A stretch of DNA of 64,000 nt from Sisyra terminalis (GCA_958496175.1 OY292274.1:372001-436000); one strand, 5' to 3'; positions 50,296-61,626 are shown, numbered from the stretch's first letter. Program-made: numbers and translations. The notes: a model not told the origin generated them from the sequence alone.

Positions 50296-51425
50296 TTAAA
50301 ATCGGTCTGTCAGGTCAAGCACCGACACTCTTTTGAGACGCTTAACATCCGCACTGTTATCAAGCAGATTCAAGGCAAGGTGGTTTGGATGCAAGGTTTA
50401 TAAAATACACAGGTGGTCTCATGCGCTACGTGACGTATCCAGAAGAAATTCATATATATCTTCAGACTGATTCAAATTTCAAAATTCTTCGTATGACGTC
50501 ATTTTTTTTTTCTAATGGGGCAACCTGTGTAATTTATAAACCTTGGTTTGGATGATCATTAAGTCTAGTTTGATAGACCCGCGCCCTCTAAGTGATCACA
50601 TCCTTCACATGTTCCGTCGACATGTAGGTCGTCGTGGATTCTTACATTATTTATGTACCATGGTACGCCAATTATGATCCGCAGAACTTTGGATTGAAAT
50701 CTTTGGATAATTTCCACGTTTGAGTTGGATGCTGTGTCCCGAAGTTCCAGCCATAGGTCCAAATTGGTTTTATTATTGATTTGTACAGAACCAATTTGTT
50801 TTCTATGGTCAACTGTGACTTGTGACCAATTAGCCAATACAATACTTCCGTATTTCTTGTTAAGCTGCTTTCTTTTTTCTTTTATGTGTTGTTCCCATGT
50901 TAACCGTCTATCCAGGTACATTCCCAAATACTTGACATGATCCATTTGGGGTATCTCTGTATTATTGAGCATTACTGATGAGCAGTACTGTTTTCGGGTA
51001 GTGAAAGTAACATGGTCTGACTTCTTTTCATTAATAGTTATTTTCTACTTGTCAGCCCACCTGGAATACTCTGTTCGAGCGCGATGGAGTTTGTTAGAAG
51101 CCTCAGTAGGATCATTTCCTACTGCCATCAGTGCAGTGTCGTCAGCATAAGCAGCCGTGATTACTCCTTCGATAGTCGGAAGATCAGTCGTGTATACTAG
51201 ATACAGCAGGGGTCCAAGAATACTTCCTTGTGGCACTTCAGCTCTAATCCATTTCAAACTACTCCCTGTTTGATTTGGAAAGTCCTTTCTTTTAGGTAGG
51301 GTTCAATAACCATACAGTGGGCTCTAGATACACTCATTCTTAGTTTTTCGACCAATCCTCTTTGCCATATCTTATCAAAAGCCTGAAAAATATCCAAGAA
51401 CGCCGAAATGCATTTTATACTATTG
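50296..51425 (-). pseudogene. Jockey-type LINE reverse transcriptase, 3' part, split by a MITE
   Basis: Minus-strand order: LDIFQAFDKIWQRGLVEKL (51320-51420; the usual D of F/Y-x-x-A-F-D-K-V-W is visible); frameshift; VPQGSILGPLLY and AYADDTAL (51045-51240, the YADD active-site motif intact); then MDHVKYLGMYLDRRLTWEQH (about 50880-50945), TASNSNVEIIQRFQSKVLRI, and the C-terminal block YQTRLNDHPN / LALNLLDNSADVKRLKR ending at a stop (50296-50298). This is the Jockey-clade RT order, with no RNase H after it. Frameshifts and the 152-bp insertion inactivate it. ORF1, the endonuclease and the N-terminal RT are missing, which is typical 5' truncation. Confidence 0.85.
50392..50543. mobile_element. 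152-bp family F MITE inserted in Jockey ORF
   Basis: Terminal inverted repeats CAAGGTTTATAAAATACACAGG and, reverse-complemented on the right, AGGTTTATAAATTACACAGG. It is flanked by TGGTTTGGATG at 50381-50391 and 50544-50554, an exact duplication of the Jockey codons for H-P-N. Removing one copy restores the reading frame HPNHLALNLL. A 10-11 bp duplication is longer than Tc1/mariner (2) or hAT (8) and closest to Mutator-like elements (8-11). It contains TGACGTCA. Confidence 0.8.
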
Positions 51426-52166
51426 AAGATACAATGTTACTAACTTACTAACTTTGTATCTCGATTATATTATAATAGTACTTGGAGGACCCAATGAAAT
51501 TCGTATCATAATAAATTCGTATTAATCGCTATCGATATTATAACCGTATTTTTATTCTGGATATAAATAAATGCATAATTATACTTAACCATAGTAAATT
51601 TAGTGCCTTTTATTAAAAAAATATTTTATATATATTTTTTGTCTCTTTCCTATGTAAACGTATTAATACTCATATTCATAAAAACTCATTAATTTTTTTA
51701 CAAACATACATATTGAAAAGCGTATATCTTGGAGCCAAGTTACAGGTACAGCGAAAGATGCTGGGGGTTGCTAAAGGAGGAGTTTTCAAAGTTTCATCTA
51801 TGTTTTCATTAAATTATTTTTTATTAATTTAGAATCATAGGGAAACCAAAGAGAGCTAATACTGATCATATTTCATAATTTTCATTGGGAGAAACTAAAA
51901 ATCCAAAGTATTCTTTGGATTTTATGAATCACTGTTAATGTATAGAGTATTGGGTAAACTCTATAATAATAAATAGTGATTGTGGATGATTAGTAATTGG
52001 AAAATAACTTGAATTATAATAAATGTTGACAATTAGTAATTGGTGAGTAATTTCAATAATCACGAATAGTAAGCGCAAAGGAATCATATATGTTATTCTG
52101 TTGTATAAAATAAATATTAAATTTATTACTAACAACATTAATAAAATTCAATGTATTTAATTACAG

Positions 52167-52301
52167 CTATTATTGTATACACTGATAGGACAATATTTGC
52201 CAGGTTTTGCTAGTTTATATTATAAAGAGGATGATATAGTAGAACCTAATAGAACAAATAACAATTTTGCCAATTTAAAAACTTCATGTGGAATATATAA
52301 G
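52167..52301 (+). CDS. Candidate internal exon, 45 codons
   Basis: Bounded by an acceptor (TGTATTTAATTACAG) and a donor (AAG then GTATAT). Exactly one frame is open throughout, encoding LLLYTLIGQYLPGFASLYYK, EDDIVEPNRTNNNFANLKTS and CGIYK; the other two plus-strand frames stop early. Length is a multiple of three (phase 0-0). The composition (an initial hydrophobic stretch, then an acidic/Asn-rich part) looks like protein. No family is recognised. Chance is possible in AT-rich DNA. Confidence 0.35.
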
Positions 52302-54149
52302 GTATATAACAACAATTTTTTATTTTAATTAATACCTAAACATAGTTTTCTATTCCTATTGTCCGCATAAGTTTCAACTTGAAAGATTTCACTTGTAAAT
52401 ATGTACTGTTTTTATCGAACTTTGCCCTCTTTTAACATTGGAGTAATATAGGAAAACAAAAAAAGGGAATTGAAGATTAAAGTAGTAAACTATAAAATTA
52501 ATTGTAAGAATACAGAGCATTTTGATACTTCTTCTTTGACATATTTTATAAATATATGTTTCGATGCCTTTGACTTCCAAGTTTTGATAGAACTTCCTTA
52601 TTGAATAATTCATTTAGATAAGATAAAATAAGTTTTGATTAATACATTTATATTAACTTAAACGATAACGACACTGTAAAGTTCGATGCCCTAAATTCGG
52701 GCTTAAGTGATATAAAAACTAAGTAATTTCATTCCATAATAAATAATAAAACTATAATTGCCTTATAGCTGTCTACAGTATAGAAATAATAATTTTGCTG
52801 ATATATTTAAAGGGCTTATTGTGATTGAGAATAAAAAAGTGTGCTGCATGCAAATATGAAATACTCTTAATTATAACTTGATTGATTTGATAAAGATGTA
52901 GATACATGGCAAATTTTAATTAGAACTTGATAAAGTTTATTGCTATTTCTTCTAGTTGAACGATTCGTTTTTACGATTTTAAATGTAAAAACATTGTGAT
53001 AACACATTGTGAACATTTAAACAGTAAAACCATTACAAAGAATGTCAATTTAAATTGATTTTCGATAAATTTAGGTCACCACCGCGTTGTGTATACCTAC
53101 TTATAAAATGTAATATTGTCGATAATGGCATATTATTTGTTTTCAATTTTTTAACCTAATTCACGTCGCTAATTTAGATTGTTCTTTTAACAATAAAGAA
53201 GTACACATTTTTGCATACATTGATTTTTAAGGAATAGATCTGAATATTAAAATAAAGTTTTGGTTCTTGGAATTATAATACCATGTGTTAATTGAAAGTA
53301 TTTGAAAATGAATAGTTTTTACAATCTATTAATAGAAAAATTTGTCATATCGTATACATGCGAACATTTACATATATAGATTTGCCCAATTAATATCAAC
53401 TTCTGAAAATATTAAGTATGTATATTAATGTATGATGAGTTGATCCAAGAAAAGAAATTAAATAAGCATTTTTATGTCGTAAGTTAATGCAACAATATTT
53501 AACGAATTAATCGTTTTTTTTTTGTTAATAAATCTTTGCAACAATATAATTTCACAAAGAAGAGATGAATATCATCATTCGTGCCACACACCATTGCAAA
53601 GAATAATAAAAAAGGAAAAAAAAACATGCTGTGTGAATTGAGAATTTTTTTACAAAATTCCAAAAATGTGAACAGGCTTCTCCGACTGGTGTAAACAATA
53701 AAGGAAATGGTCTGTTTTAGAAATGGAGAGAAACTAAAGAAACTTATTTTTAAGACAACAATTTGATTTATTTATTTGAACAAAATTTTAAGCCATTATT
53801 CCTTTGTACTTCGAAACATTAAAGTATTAAATACGAAGAACATTTACGTATTAATATGATTATTAGCAAAAGATTTTCGGTATATAATGTAAAAGCATTG
53901 ATTTTATAAGATAAATAAATAATTTTTATGCCTTCAATTTCCATTCACTAAAAAAAAAGGCCAAGAAACATTAATCCTTAATGAAGTGAATAAATAATGT
54001 TCTCTGACAAATTCGACTCGAAATAAAGATATTTCTCTAATTTAATAAATGGAATTTTTGGTTATCGTTCGCACCAATCGTTTTCTTATGGTTTCCTTCG
54101 TAAGTTTAGGAGTGAAATTAATTTATAATTACAAAGAACGAAGTCAACA

Positions 54150-54371
54150 ATGATCTAAGAGGAGATGCTGGACCATAAATTTCACTTGCTTATAACGTCG
54201 AACAAGGAAATATAAGGGTTTTGTGTGTAAATGTATTAGTGGGCACCATTTGTCGGCGCTTCGTATAGATATAAAACCCGGCAGGTCCGGGTACCAGACG
54301 TACCCAGATTCCTGGAAGAGCCACCCTCCAACTGAGAAATCTTTGGGAACGAATACACTATATGTACACAT
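54150..54371. other. GC-richer patch, open in several frames
   Basis: From about 54240 to 54350 GC rises (CCCGGCAGGTCCGGGTACC). The minus strand is open for 75 codons (54144-54371), and a plus-strand frame is open for about 50 codons (GHHLSALRIDIKPGRSGYQT and onward). Openness on both strands makes neither decisive. It could be a transposon fragment or a degenerate exon. Confidence 0.3.
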
Positions 54372-55180
54372 AAGATAAGGATAATTTAAAATGCACTCTT
54401 TTTATATAGCTGCTAACAATTCTTTCATGTTTTTAAATAGTTACAGAATATTTTGAGATACTCGTTAAGATGAGATATGCATATTCTCTCGCCACATTCT
54501 TGTATTTCTTCTCTCCTGTTTTGAATGTTTTGTAAATGTTTCGTGGACTATCGGCTATGTTCTTTGTCAGTTGAGTGCCATTAACAATGTCGGTTTTGTA
54601 TTAATATTGTTCAACCATATTTATATAAGACTTATTCCATTGCTTCTCAAACCGCAGACTATTTCGCCCAAAAGAGCACGATTAGTTGGATGAATTACGA
54701 CAATCATTACTTATTTTGCTCTGAATTAATTTTAATTAATTCATGCATTCTTTGTTTATATACAGACAAATAAACAAGAATCATCATTCAACTCTCATAC
54801 CAAACAAAATCATCTTCACCTTTTTAATAAATCAGCAACCCTAAACTTGACGTCTAATTTTTGGCATTGTATCAAAAAAGTGAGAAAAGAAATTTTCTTT
54901 TATAAAAACATTACCTATAAAATCTATTCTTCACTTGGGTTAAAATTAAAAAAGTTATACAACCACTGGATTTGTACAATATGAGTGTAAGCATTATATA
55001 AATTATTGTATATTTAAGTGAAGAAATCCACCATAACATTCCGTCCGCGATATTTATAAAAGTTTTCTTGTTCCCAGGCACACAAACGTTTTATGAATGG
55101 ACCAGTTTATACTGACGACATAGATTTGTAAATACAGTACAAATACATACATTATTAAGCACACATTTATATTAAGTGCT

Positions 55181-55183
<3 letters not shown>

Positions 55184-55220
<37 letters not shown>
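55184..55220. repeat. (TA)n microsatellite
   Basis: About 18 uninterrupted TA units. It creates an artificial Ile-Tyr run in the overlapping open frame. Confidence 0.9.
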
Positions 55221-55223
<3 letters not shown>

Positions 55224-55311
55224 CATCATCAAGTACACTACCACCAACAAATTCTTCATTCGTTTTCTTCTTCGTCCACCAACTCTTTATTGTGCAAATT
55301 TATTTTTGCAG

Positions 55312-55386
55312 ACGTTGGTTTCTTAAGTGGATTCCGATTTGTTATACCCGCGAAAGAGGGAGGCGGGTGGTTCGATTACATCGCAC
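55312..55386 (+). CDS. Candidate internal exon, 75 nt
   Basis: Preceded by a good acceptor (TTATTTTTGCAG) and followed by GTATAA. The frame in phase with a one-base upstream overhang encodes VGFLSGFRFVIPAKEGGGWF then DYIA. GC content is well above the flanks (CCGCGAAAGAGGGAGGCGGG). A second frame is also open over this short span, so the frame choice is uncertain. The phase does not fit a direct join to the exon at 52167-52301. No family recognised. Confidence 0.3.
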
Positions 55387-55704
55387 GTATAACTTATATT
55401 AGAAAAAGAAAATATCAAATTAATTTGTTACTTTACTAAATGTGTATTAAATCAAATTTTCCGAGAATTCTGATCTCGAAATAAATAATTAAATCCGTCG
55501 CTATTTTTATTTTTCTATAATCTTAACATTGATTGAAACTGGAAAATACCGGAATTCTCTTTCAGATATTCTCATTACTTTTAAGCAATGTCAATTATTT
55601 ATATAAGAATTAAAATTTACGAATACTATACACATATGTTTTAATCACAATAAATTATTCTGACAATTCTTACCAAATAAAGACTTTAACAATATAATTT
55701 TATG

Positions 55705-55730
55705 CTAGCTGATACCCATGACTTTTTGTG
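55705..55730 (-). mobile_element. Helitron-like 3' end fragment
   Basis: CTAGCTGATACCCATGAC on the plus strand is the reverse complement of a D-type 3' terminus (GGGTATCAGCTAG). Only about 25 bases remain before family A copy 3 begins 14 bp away. Confidence 0.4.
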
Positions 55731-55744
55731 TATGATATGCAATA

Positions 55745-56685
55745 GACTGGACCAAAAAAATCGTCTATTTTTTTTTTAAAAGTATATCGAAAATATTATT
55801 CAAGGTGTCAAAAAAATATCAGGAAGGTTTGAGCTTTATTTGTGCTTTCATTTTTGCGTCAATGGTATCAAACTATCAAAGTAAAAAAATCCATCTGCAC
55901 ATATATTTATTGAAAACTAAATTCCCTACAAAAAACGTGTCTTTAAAAATTTTTGTCAGATACGCCATTTCCGAACAATCAAGCTTTAAACATTGATATA
56001 ATTTTTAGATTTATCTTTATTACTTTGGAACTTTGTAAATAATGAACAAATTAACATATAGAAATGAACAATAGAGATTCTTGAAGGAAATTTAATGCTC
56101 TACAAAAAAGGTCTCTTAACGTTTTTACATAAAATAACTCTTTCAAAATTGGTTCAACAACGAAAAAAACAATAATTTAATTTTTCCTTCAACTTTAATT
56201 GTGAATAACTTTTGAAAGAGTGATTTTATGTAAAAACGTTAAGAAACCTTTTTTGTAGAACATTAAATTCCCTTCAAGAATCTATATTGTTCATTTCTAT
56301 ATATTTATTTGTTCGTTAGTTACAAAATTCTAAAATAAAGAAGGTAAATCTAAAAATTATATCAATATTTAAAGCTTGATTATTCGGAAACGTCGTGTCT
56401 GGCAAAAATTTTCAAAAAAATTTTTGTAGAAAAACGTTTTTTGTAGGGAATTTAATTTTCTATAAATATATGTGCAGATGATTTTTTTTACTTTGGTAGT
56501 TTGACAGCATTGACGCAAAAATGAAAGCATAAATAAAAAATCGAAATTAAAGATGATAGACCTTTTAATATTATATATTAAGGGCTCAAACCTTCCCGAT
56601 ATTTTTTTTGTCACCTTGAACAATATTTTCGATATAGGTACTTGTCAAAAAAAAAAAACAAATTGTCAATTTTTTTGATCCAGTC
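55745..56685. mobile_element. Long-TIR MITE, family A copy 3 (full length)
   Basis: 941 bp with TA at both sides (55743-44, 56686-87). Termini are GACTGGACCAAAAAAATCG and TTTTTTTGATCCAGTC. The two halves are reverse complements nearly end to end, meeting around 56170 (inner arm CTTTCAAAA...TTTTGAAAGAG), so the whole element is one palindrome with arms of about 450 bp. It is non-coding. Frames at 55805-55996 and 56369-56623 are shadows. It is the reference copy for 3621-4461 and 12272-12812. Confidence 0.85.
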
Positions 56686-56767
56686 TAATATGAAATAATT
56701 ATATTTAGATACAATATTTACAATAGTAAATTCTAATTTGTTCTTACCAATTTTTGCATTTATTTAG

Positions 56768-56955
56768 GTAAGCGCGCTGCTATTCCATTTATGGCGTATG
56801 GAGTAATATTTAAAAACGGAAATAAACTGACTTATCTTGTATTGTACCACACACGTATTGTTGTGACCATAAAAATTATAGTTCATGATAACTTTAAAAA
56901 ACATAAGTTTATTCTTTATAATAATCAAAAGCCAAGAAAAAATAACCAGAAATAA
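56768..56955 (+). CDS. Candidate 3'-terminal exon or orphan ORF, 61 codons
   Basis: After an acceptor-like TTTTTGCATTTATTTAG the frame beginning two bases in is open for 61 codons to TAA at 56953-56955: KRAAIPFMAYGVIFKNGNKL, then TYLVLYHTR, then a Lys/Asn/Ile-rich tail. The first 30 codons contain CpGs and a balanced composition, while the tail looks AT-driven, so an exon may end near CACAC-GTATTG (about 56860). The opposite strand is also open. Unassigned. Confidence 0.25.
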
Positions 56956-57537
56956 CCAGTCAGTCATCCTTTCAATATTGAAAGCTTAGGTTCTAGAATC
57001 AGAGGAACGTATTTCCAAAAATTGAAATTTTGAAGTTCTTATGATCTTGTTACAAGTTTTAAATTATTCACAGCCATTTCTCCATATCTTATTCCTCGAC
57101 TACCCATTTCCTTGAATTTTATATTCGAATAACCCTGGTGCACTAAATGTGCTAAAAACCAAGTTCCGTTCTTTTTCTATAATATGTCAAAGCCAAGATT
57201 TCATACAGGGAAACATTCCGAAATGCTAATAAAAAGTTTCACTTCACGAATAACTTTAACAATTCAAAATGTCGGGTAAGTACGAGTCTTAACTTCACGA
57301 GCTTTAAATAATAAAATAAATGATTGACAATTTTCTTTATTTATTGTATGGATACATATATCTTCCTCAAATTTTGGTACCAATATTCTCTTAGTATTTT
57401 ATTTTTCTTAACGATATTATAGTTAAAAGAGTTTTGATTTGTTTTGTGGTTTTCTTTACTAACAAGTAGTGGCATGAACTTCGTTCTGAAGCCGTTACAG
57501 GACGTTAATGACAATCCAAATTAATCAATCGGATCAT
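56956..57537. other. No gene seen
   Basis: AT-rich, no coding signal or recognised repeat. Confidence 0.4.
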
Positions 57538-57833
57538 AACTAATGATTGAACATGTTATATGAGTATACGTCAACACCAAAGCTCAATCATCTCAATGGA
57601 AGTTAGAAATGGTTTAGATATTTAAGTCTACCATTTTGGTCAAAAGTGAAGATTTTGCTCATCTTAACCCATAAACCTATAAATATTTTGTGATCGAAGA
57701 AAATAGTGAGCAAAACCTTCACTTTTGACCAAAATGGTGGACTTAAATATCTAAACCATTTCTAACTTCCATTGAGATGATTGAGCTTTGGTGTTGACGT
57801 AGGTATACTCATATAACATGTTCCATCATTAGC
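57538..57833. mobile_element. Palindrome built from a mariner transposase fragment
   Basis: Arms of about 123 bp (57538-57660 and 57709-57833) are close reverse complements around a 48-bp spacer. Each arm contains mariner coding sequence: one frame gives VNTKAQSSQWKLEMV, the 'ETKAQSSQWK' segment between the first and second catalytic Asp. The same segment, more decayed, is in the remnant at 18330. A head-to-head duplication of an internal mariner fragment has therefore made a snapback structure. No terminal repeats of the parent are included. Confidence 0.75.
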
Positions 57834-57885
57834 TTTATCAAAAGCTACATTCCTTATTAACTGTAAAAATTTCCGAAATGATTTT

Positions 57886-57963
57886 GCGATGCACCACGCT
57901 ATGAACCACATTTTTGGTGGTCATCACTCCACCAGGTTTATAAACCACGCCGTGGTGCATCGC
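57886..57963. repeat. 13-bp perfect inverted repeat
   Basis: GCGATGCACCACG (57886-57898) and CGTGGTGCATCGC (57951-57963) flank a 52-bp GC-richer interior containing CACCA/TGGTG motifs and two AACCAC motifs. It sits between two larger palindromes. Confidence 0.7.
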
Positions 57964-57967
57964 ACCA

Positions 57968-58532
57968 CTATGCTTCTAAAGCGTATTTAAACCTTTAACA
58001 TTGTTGTGGGTTGTTTATTTTCAAATTAAAATTGTATTTATTGCAAAAATTTAAATAGGAACCAATAGTTTAAAATAAATTTCGTGATAAGTAGTTACAT
58101 CGTTTGCTAACCAAAAATGTTAAATGACTAGATAAAAACGTGCTTCATAAACCCCATGTTAAACTTAAACTTTCATTTTCCCTCAATTTTCCAAATTATC
58201 GTACCCCTTCCACAACATATTTGTACAAAATTGTTCTAATTGTTTTAACGAAGAGAGGAGAGACTATATTTTGTACAAATATGCTGTGGAAGGGGTACGA
58301 TCACTTGTAAAATTGAGGGGAAATGAAAGTTTATGTTTAACATGGGGTTTATGGAGCACGTTCACTCTAGTCATTTAACCTCTTCGGCTAGCAGACGATT
58401 TTATTACTTATCACGAAATTTATATTAAATTACTGTTTCCTACTAAATTTTTTTTCAATAAGTACTATTTTAATTTAAATAATAATTACCCCATAACATT
58501 GTTAGAGCTTTAAATACGCTTAAGTAGCATAG
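57968..58532. mobile_element. 565-bp palindromic foldback element
   Basis: Starts CTATGCTTCTAAAGCGTATT and ends with the diverged complement (GCTTAAGTAGCATAG). The arms pair across roughly 260 bp each and meet at a spacer near 58230-58265; the inner arm includes GTACCCCTTCCAC...GTGGAAGGGGTAC and AAACCCCATGTTAAAC. Inner arms are more similar than outer arms, where indels accumulate. Non-coding; no target duplication identified. Confidence 0.8.
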
Positions 58533-59079
58533 TAAATATAAATATTGCAGCGTTTTAGTGTTATATCGCGTAAACCAGTTGACCTAAGGAAGCTAGGGTA
58601 CGATGCTCAGTACGACACGTATGTACTTTAATTACTGTATCTCCTAAACTATTACAGATTCCATTATGAAACTTCTGGTTACTGGTTACATAAGTGTACT
58701 TTGGTCTATATTTTGAAATAAAAAAAATCAAAAATCAAAATGGTAAAAGTTACTAAAATTTGAATTTGAAAAGTTTACTTCCGGTTTTGTATATTAAAAA
58801 AAATAAAAATGCCCAGTTTTATTTTTTATTGAGAAAGAACAGTTAATTTTCTATTAAACCGCCATATTTAATATTTCAAAAAAAGTTTTTATAATTCAAT
58901 TTTTTTTTTCAAAAAATACGAATTTCAAAAACGACAATTCTTTAGAAGCGTATAACTTGGCAAATAATCATCATTCGAAAAAAATATTTTGTATCCACAT
59001 TCATACTTACTAGAAGTAACTACAATTATGCCAAATATGAACAAATTACAGAACATCACTTTTTTTTGCTGTCCGTTTC
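58533..59079. other. No gene seen
   Basis: AT-rich, homopolymer-rich DNA. Confidence 0.4.
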
Positions 59080-59490
59080 ACGTGAAATGCCCCATTTATC
59101 GGTTTATAAGTAATTTCAAAGTCGTACTTAAAGATATTTTCTGATTAGTGTGACTAGACAACTCACAAAAGATTAAAAATATTTATTATTTTAAGCTCTA
59201 TACTGAAATGGTTAAATAAATTCCCAAAGGAATATAAATTCGGTATTATATGCTTCGAAATTAAATCTTGTGTAAAAAATTTGTGTTTTAATTTTATGCT
59301 AAGAAAACGACATTGCTTTCCGATTCCCTATATACATTTTTGAGAAAAATATGTTTTTTTTTTTTTTTGATGATTTGGTATTCGGTATTCGGCCGAATAG
59401 TAAGCAATATTCGGCCGAATATCGAATATTAAAAAAAGTAGCCGAATAGGCCGAATACCGAATAGTGGCTGAATATTTGTGGCATCTCTA
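59080..59490. mobile_element. hAT MITE family C, 5'-truncated copy
   Basis: Matches the right half of 9998-10819 (CTTATAAG..., TCTATACTGAAATGG, AAACGACATTGCTTTCCGA) and ends with GAATATTTGTGGCATCTCTA. The left end is lost. An extra GGCCGAATAT repeat array near 59385-59470 is longer than in the full copy, giving several nested GCCGAAT hairpins. Confidence 0.7.
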
Positions 59491-60430
59491 ATTTAAAATT
59501 TACATTTAAAATTTAAAAAAAAAAATTTTTTTAACAAAGTTTTAGTGATTTTTTGCAAATATTTGTAACTTTTTTTGTAATTGATTATTTTAAATATTAG
59601 TTATTCAGTATGTTATAATTGGAAAGCAGAGTAAGCCTACCAAGTTTCATTACAATGGGTAAAGAGTTTCGGAAGAAATGGGGAAATTTCAAGATTTTCA
59701 TTTATTAAAAATTTTGATTTATAACTCTTGTAATTTTTGTTCTAATGAATTATTCTAAACGAAAACTACTCAGCTTGTTCCAATTAAAGAGTAGATTATG
59801 CTTGCTAAATTGTATTGAAATTGGTGAAAGAATTTCAGAGAAAATGGGTCAAGAAGTTCGGGTTTTCATAATGAAAAATCTTGGTTTCGGGTCCCCTTAT
59901 TATAAAAAAAAAATTCTGCCAAATTATGAATTTTTTAGGACTAAAAATTGTTTTTTTCTCACTTTAATTATATCCTTAATCGATTAAAAAGATGTGCATT
60001 TAGTATATCTTGATCAACTAGAACTTAAACAAAGATTTAAACTTGGATGAGATATACAAAACATTGAAAATAATTAAATTTGGAACATGATATTTAAGAT
60101 TTCAGTGTTTATTATGTAAATATTTCAAATATGTCGTACAAAAAATGTCTCACGTGATACAAAAATGAAAATTAATGAAATACCTTGTGTGAAGAAGCTT
60201 TAAAACTTTTATTCAAACCCAAACTGATGATACAGAAATTTTATCTGCTAAATTTTTAGTTAGCCCGGGCCGTTAAAGGATCGTGTGATTGTGGTTTGTT
60301 CATCATACTCACTTGTAAGTGGAGTACATTTAATAAATACGCAAGAATGTTGTTATAAATTTTTGTTCTGGTATCAAACCGGGTTTTACGTTATGGTTAA
60401 AAGCAAGTTGAAACAGAGATGTTCGTATAC

Positions 60431-60482
<52 letters not shown>

Positions 60483-61626
60483 GTTCTTACATTCCACAAT
60501 ACCACAAGCTTTTAATAAAAATTGTATTCAACTTTTCATCTTAAATAAAATAATCACATGAATAATTTAACACCTTTTTCGGATATTATTCTTTTGCAAA
60601 GGCTATATAAAACTATAAAAATAGAAAGAAAAAAAAAATATCAAGGGTAATGTAAAACTATCCGTTTAATTTGTCGTATTGGTAAAAACTTATGCCCATT
60701 ATTTTTTTTATAATACAATCGGAATTTGAGTCATATTTTCAATTAAAATTTTCTATAGTCTATAAAATACCTTCGTTGATCTAAGATTAAATTATTTAAA
60801 TATTTCATAATTAAACAATAGTTATCAAGAACTAGTTTTTAAATAGAACTTAGAATAAGAGGAATAATTCTTAAATACGGTTTCATCTTTTATTAATTTA
60901 AATTTATTAAAACGTAAAATTTCATTAAAGAACAACGATGAGAATTCAATATTTGAAACCTGACTCCTATTATCTCATAGAATTTTTTATTTCGTTCATA
61001 AATAAAGATAACTAATTTATATTAACCAATATAAAAAAATAGGCGGGAGAAAAGTCTTCCTTTTATCAAAATTAAGGCTGCTGTTGGTATTTGTCTAAAG
61101 GTTTAAAACACTGTAAATAAGTGTATATGGAATTTTTATTGTATTACTAAATTTTACGTGCTTTGTCGTTAGTCGGTCCTTTCACAACAAGAATTAAAAC
61201 TTTGAAGTACAACTATTTCATCGAAATGCTGTGAGAAAAAATGTAACCCCAATACTTAAGACCGTTTAACCCTTAACAGCCGCTATCTTTATTGAGCTTA
61301 TCCTGTTTATGACGCTGATTGGCAGCATTTATGATACCTTTTTTTGGGATTTTACACCGGTTATTCACACCGGTTAACACAAGTAAAAATGTATTATTGC
61401 AGGAGTTGTTAAATACAATAATTACAAAAATTCATAAAAATCCTATGTTTTTAAGTTTTTCACTATTTCATCATTCTTCACTTTATCTAGTATGAAACAG
61501 TTAATAGATATAAGTATCAAATACAAGTCGATACTTATAGCTACACGCTATTTCGTTAGCGTGGCACAGAAACGTCAATCATGGTAATGATAAGTTTGTT
61601 TAATTGCCGAGAAAACATAGAAAATT
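59491..61626. other. No firm gene; microsatellite and small motifs
   Basis: Contains (TA)n at 60434-60481 and a direct repeat of ACACCGGTTA at 61356-61377, similar to Grainyhead-type sites. The plus frame at 59745-59987 (80 codons) is Lys/Leu-rich with no recognised motif. Confidence 0.35.
60434..60481. repeat. (TA)n microsatellite
   Basis: About 24 uninterrupted TA units, the longest of the three in this window. Confidence 0.9.

Larger units (their letters stand above)
51426..55704. other. Mostly unassigned DNA; candidate exons inside
   Basis: AT-rich. Separate entries cover exon-like segments at 52167-52301 and 55312-55386, the GC-richer patch at 54150-54371 and a TA microsatellite. Confidence 0.35.

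Noticed and set aside
50725..51150. Plus-strand frames of 61-71 codons
   Set aside because: They are antisense shadows of the Jockey reverse transcriptase on the minus strand.
55176..55439. 87-codon frame beginning with an Ile-Tyr run
   Set aside because: The start and first 15 codons come from a TA microsatellite; only the 55312-55386 part is considered, as a possible exon.
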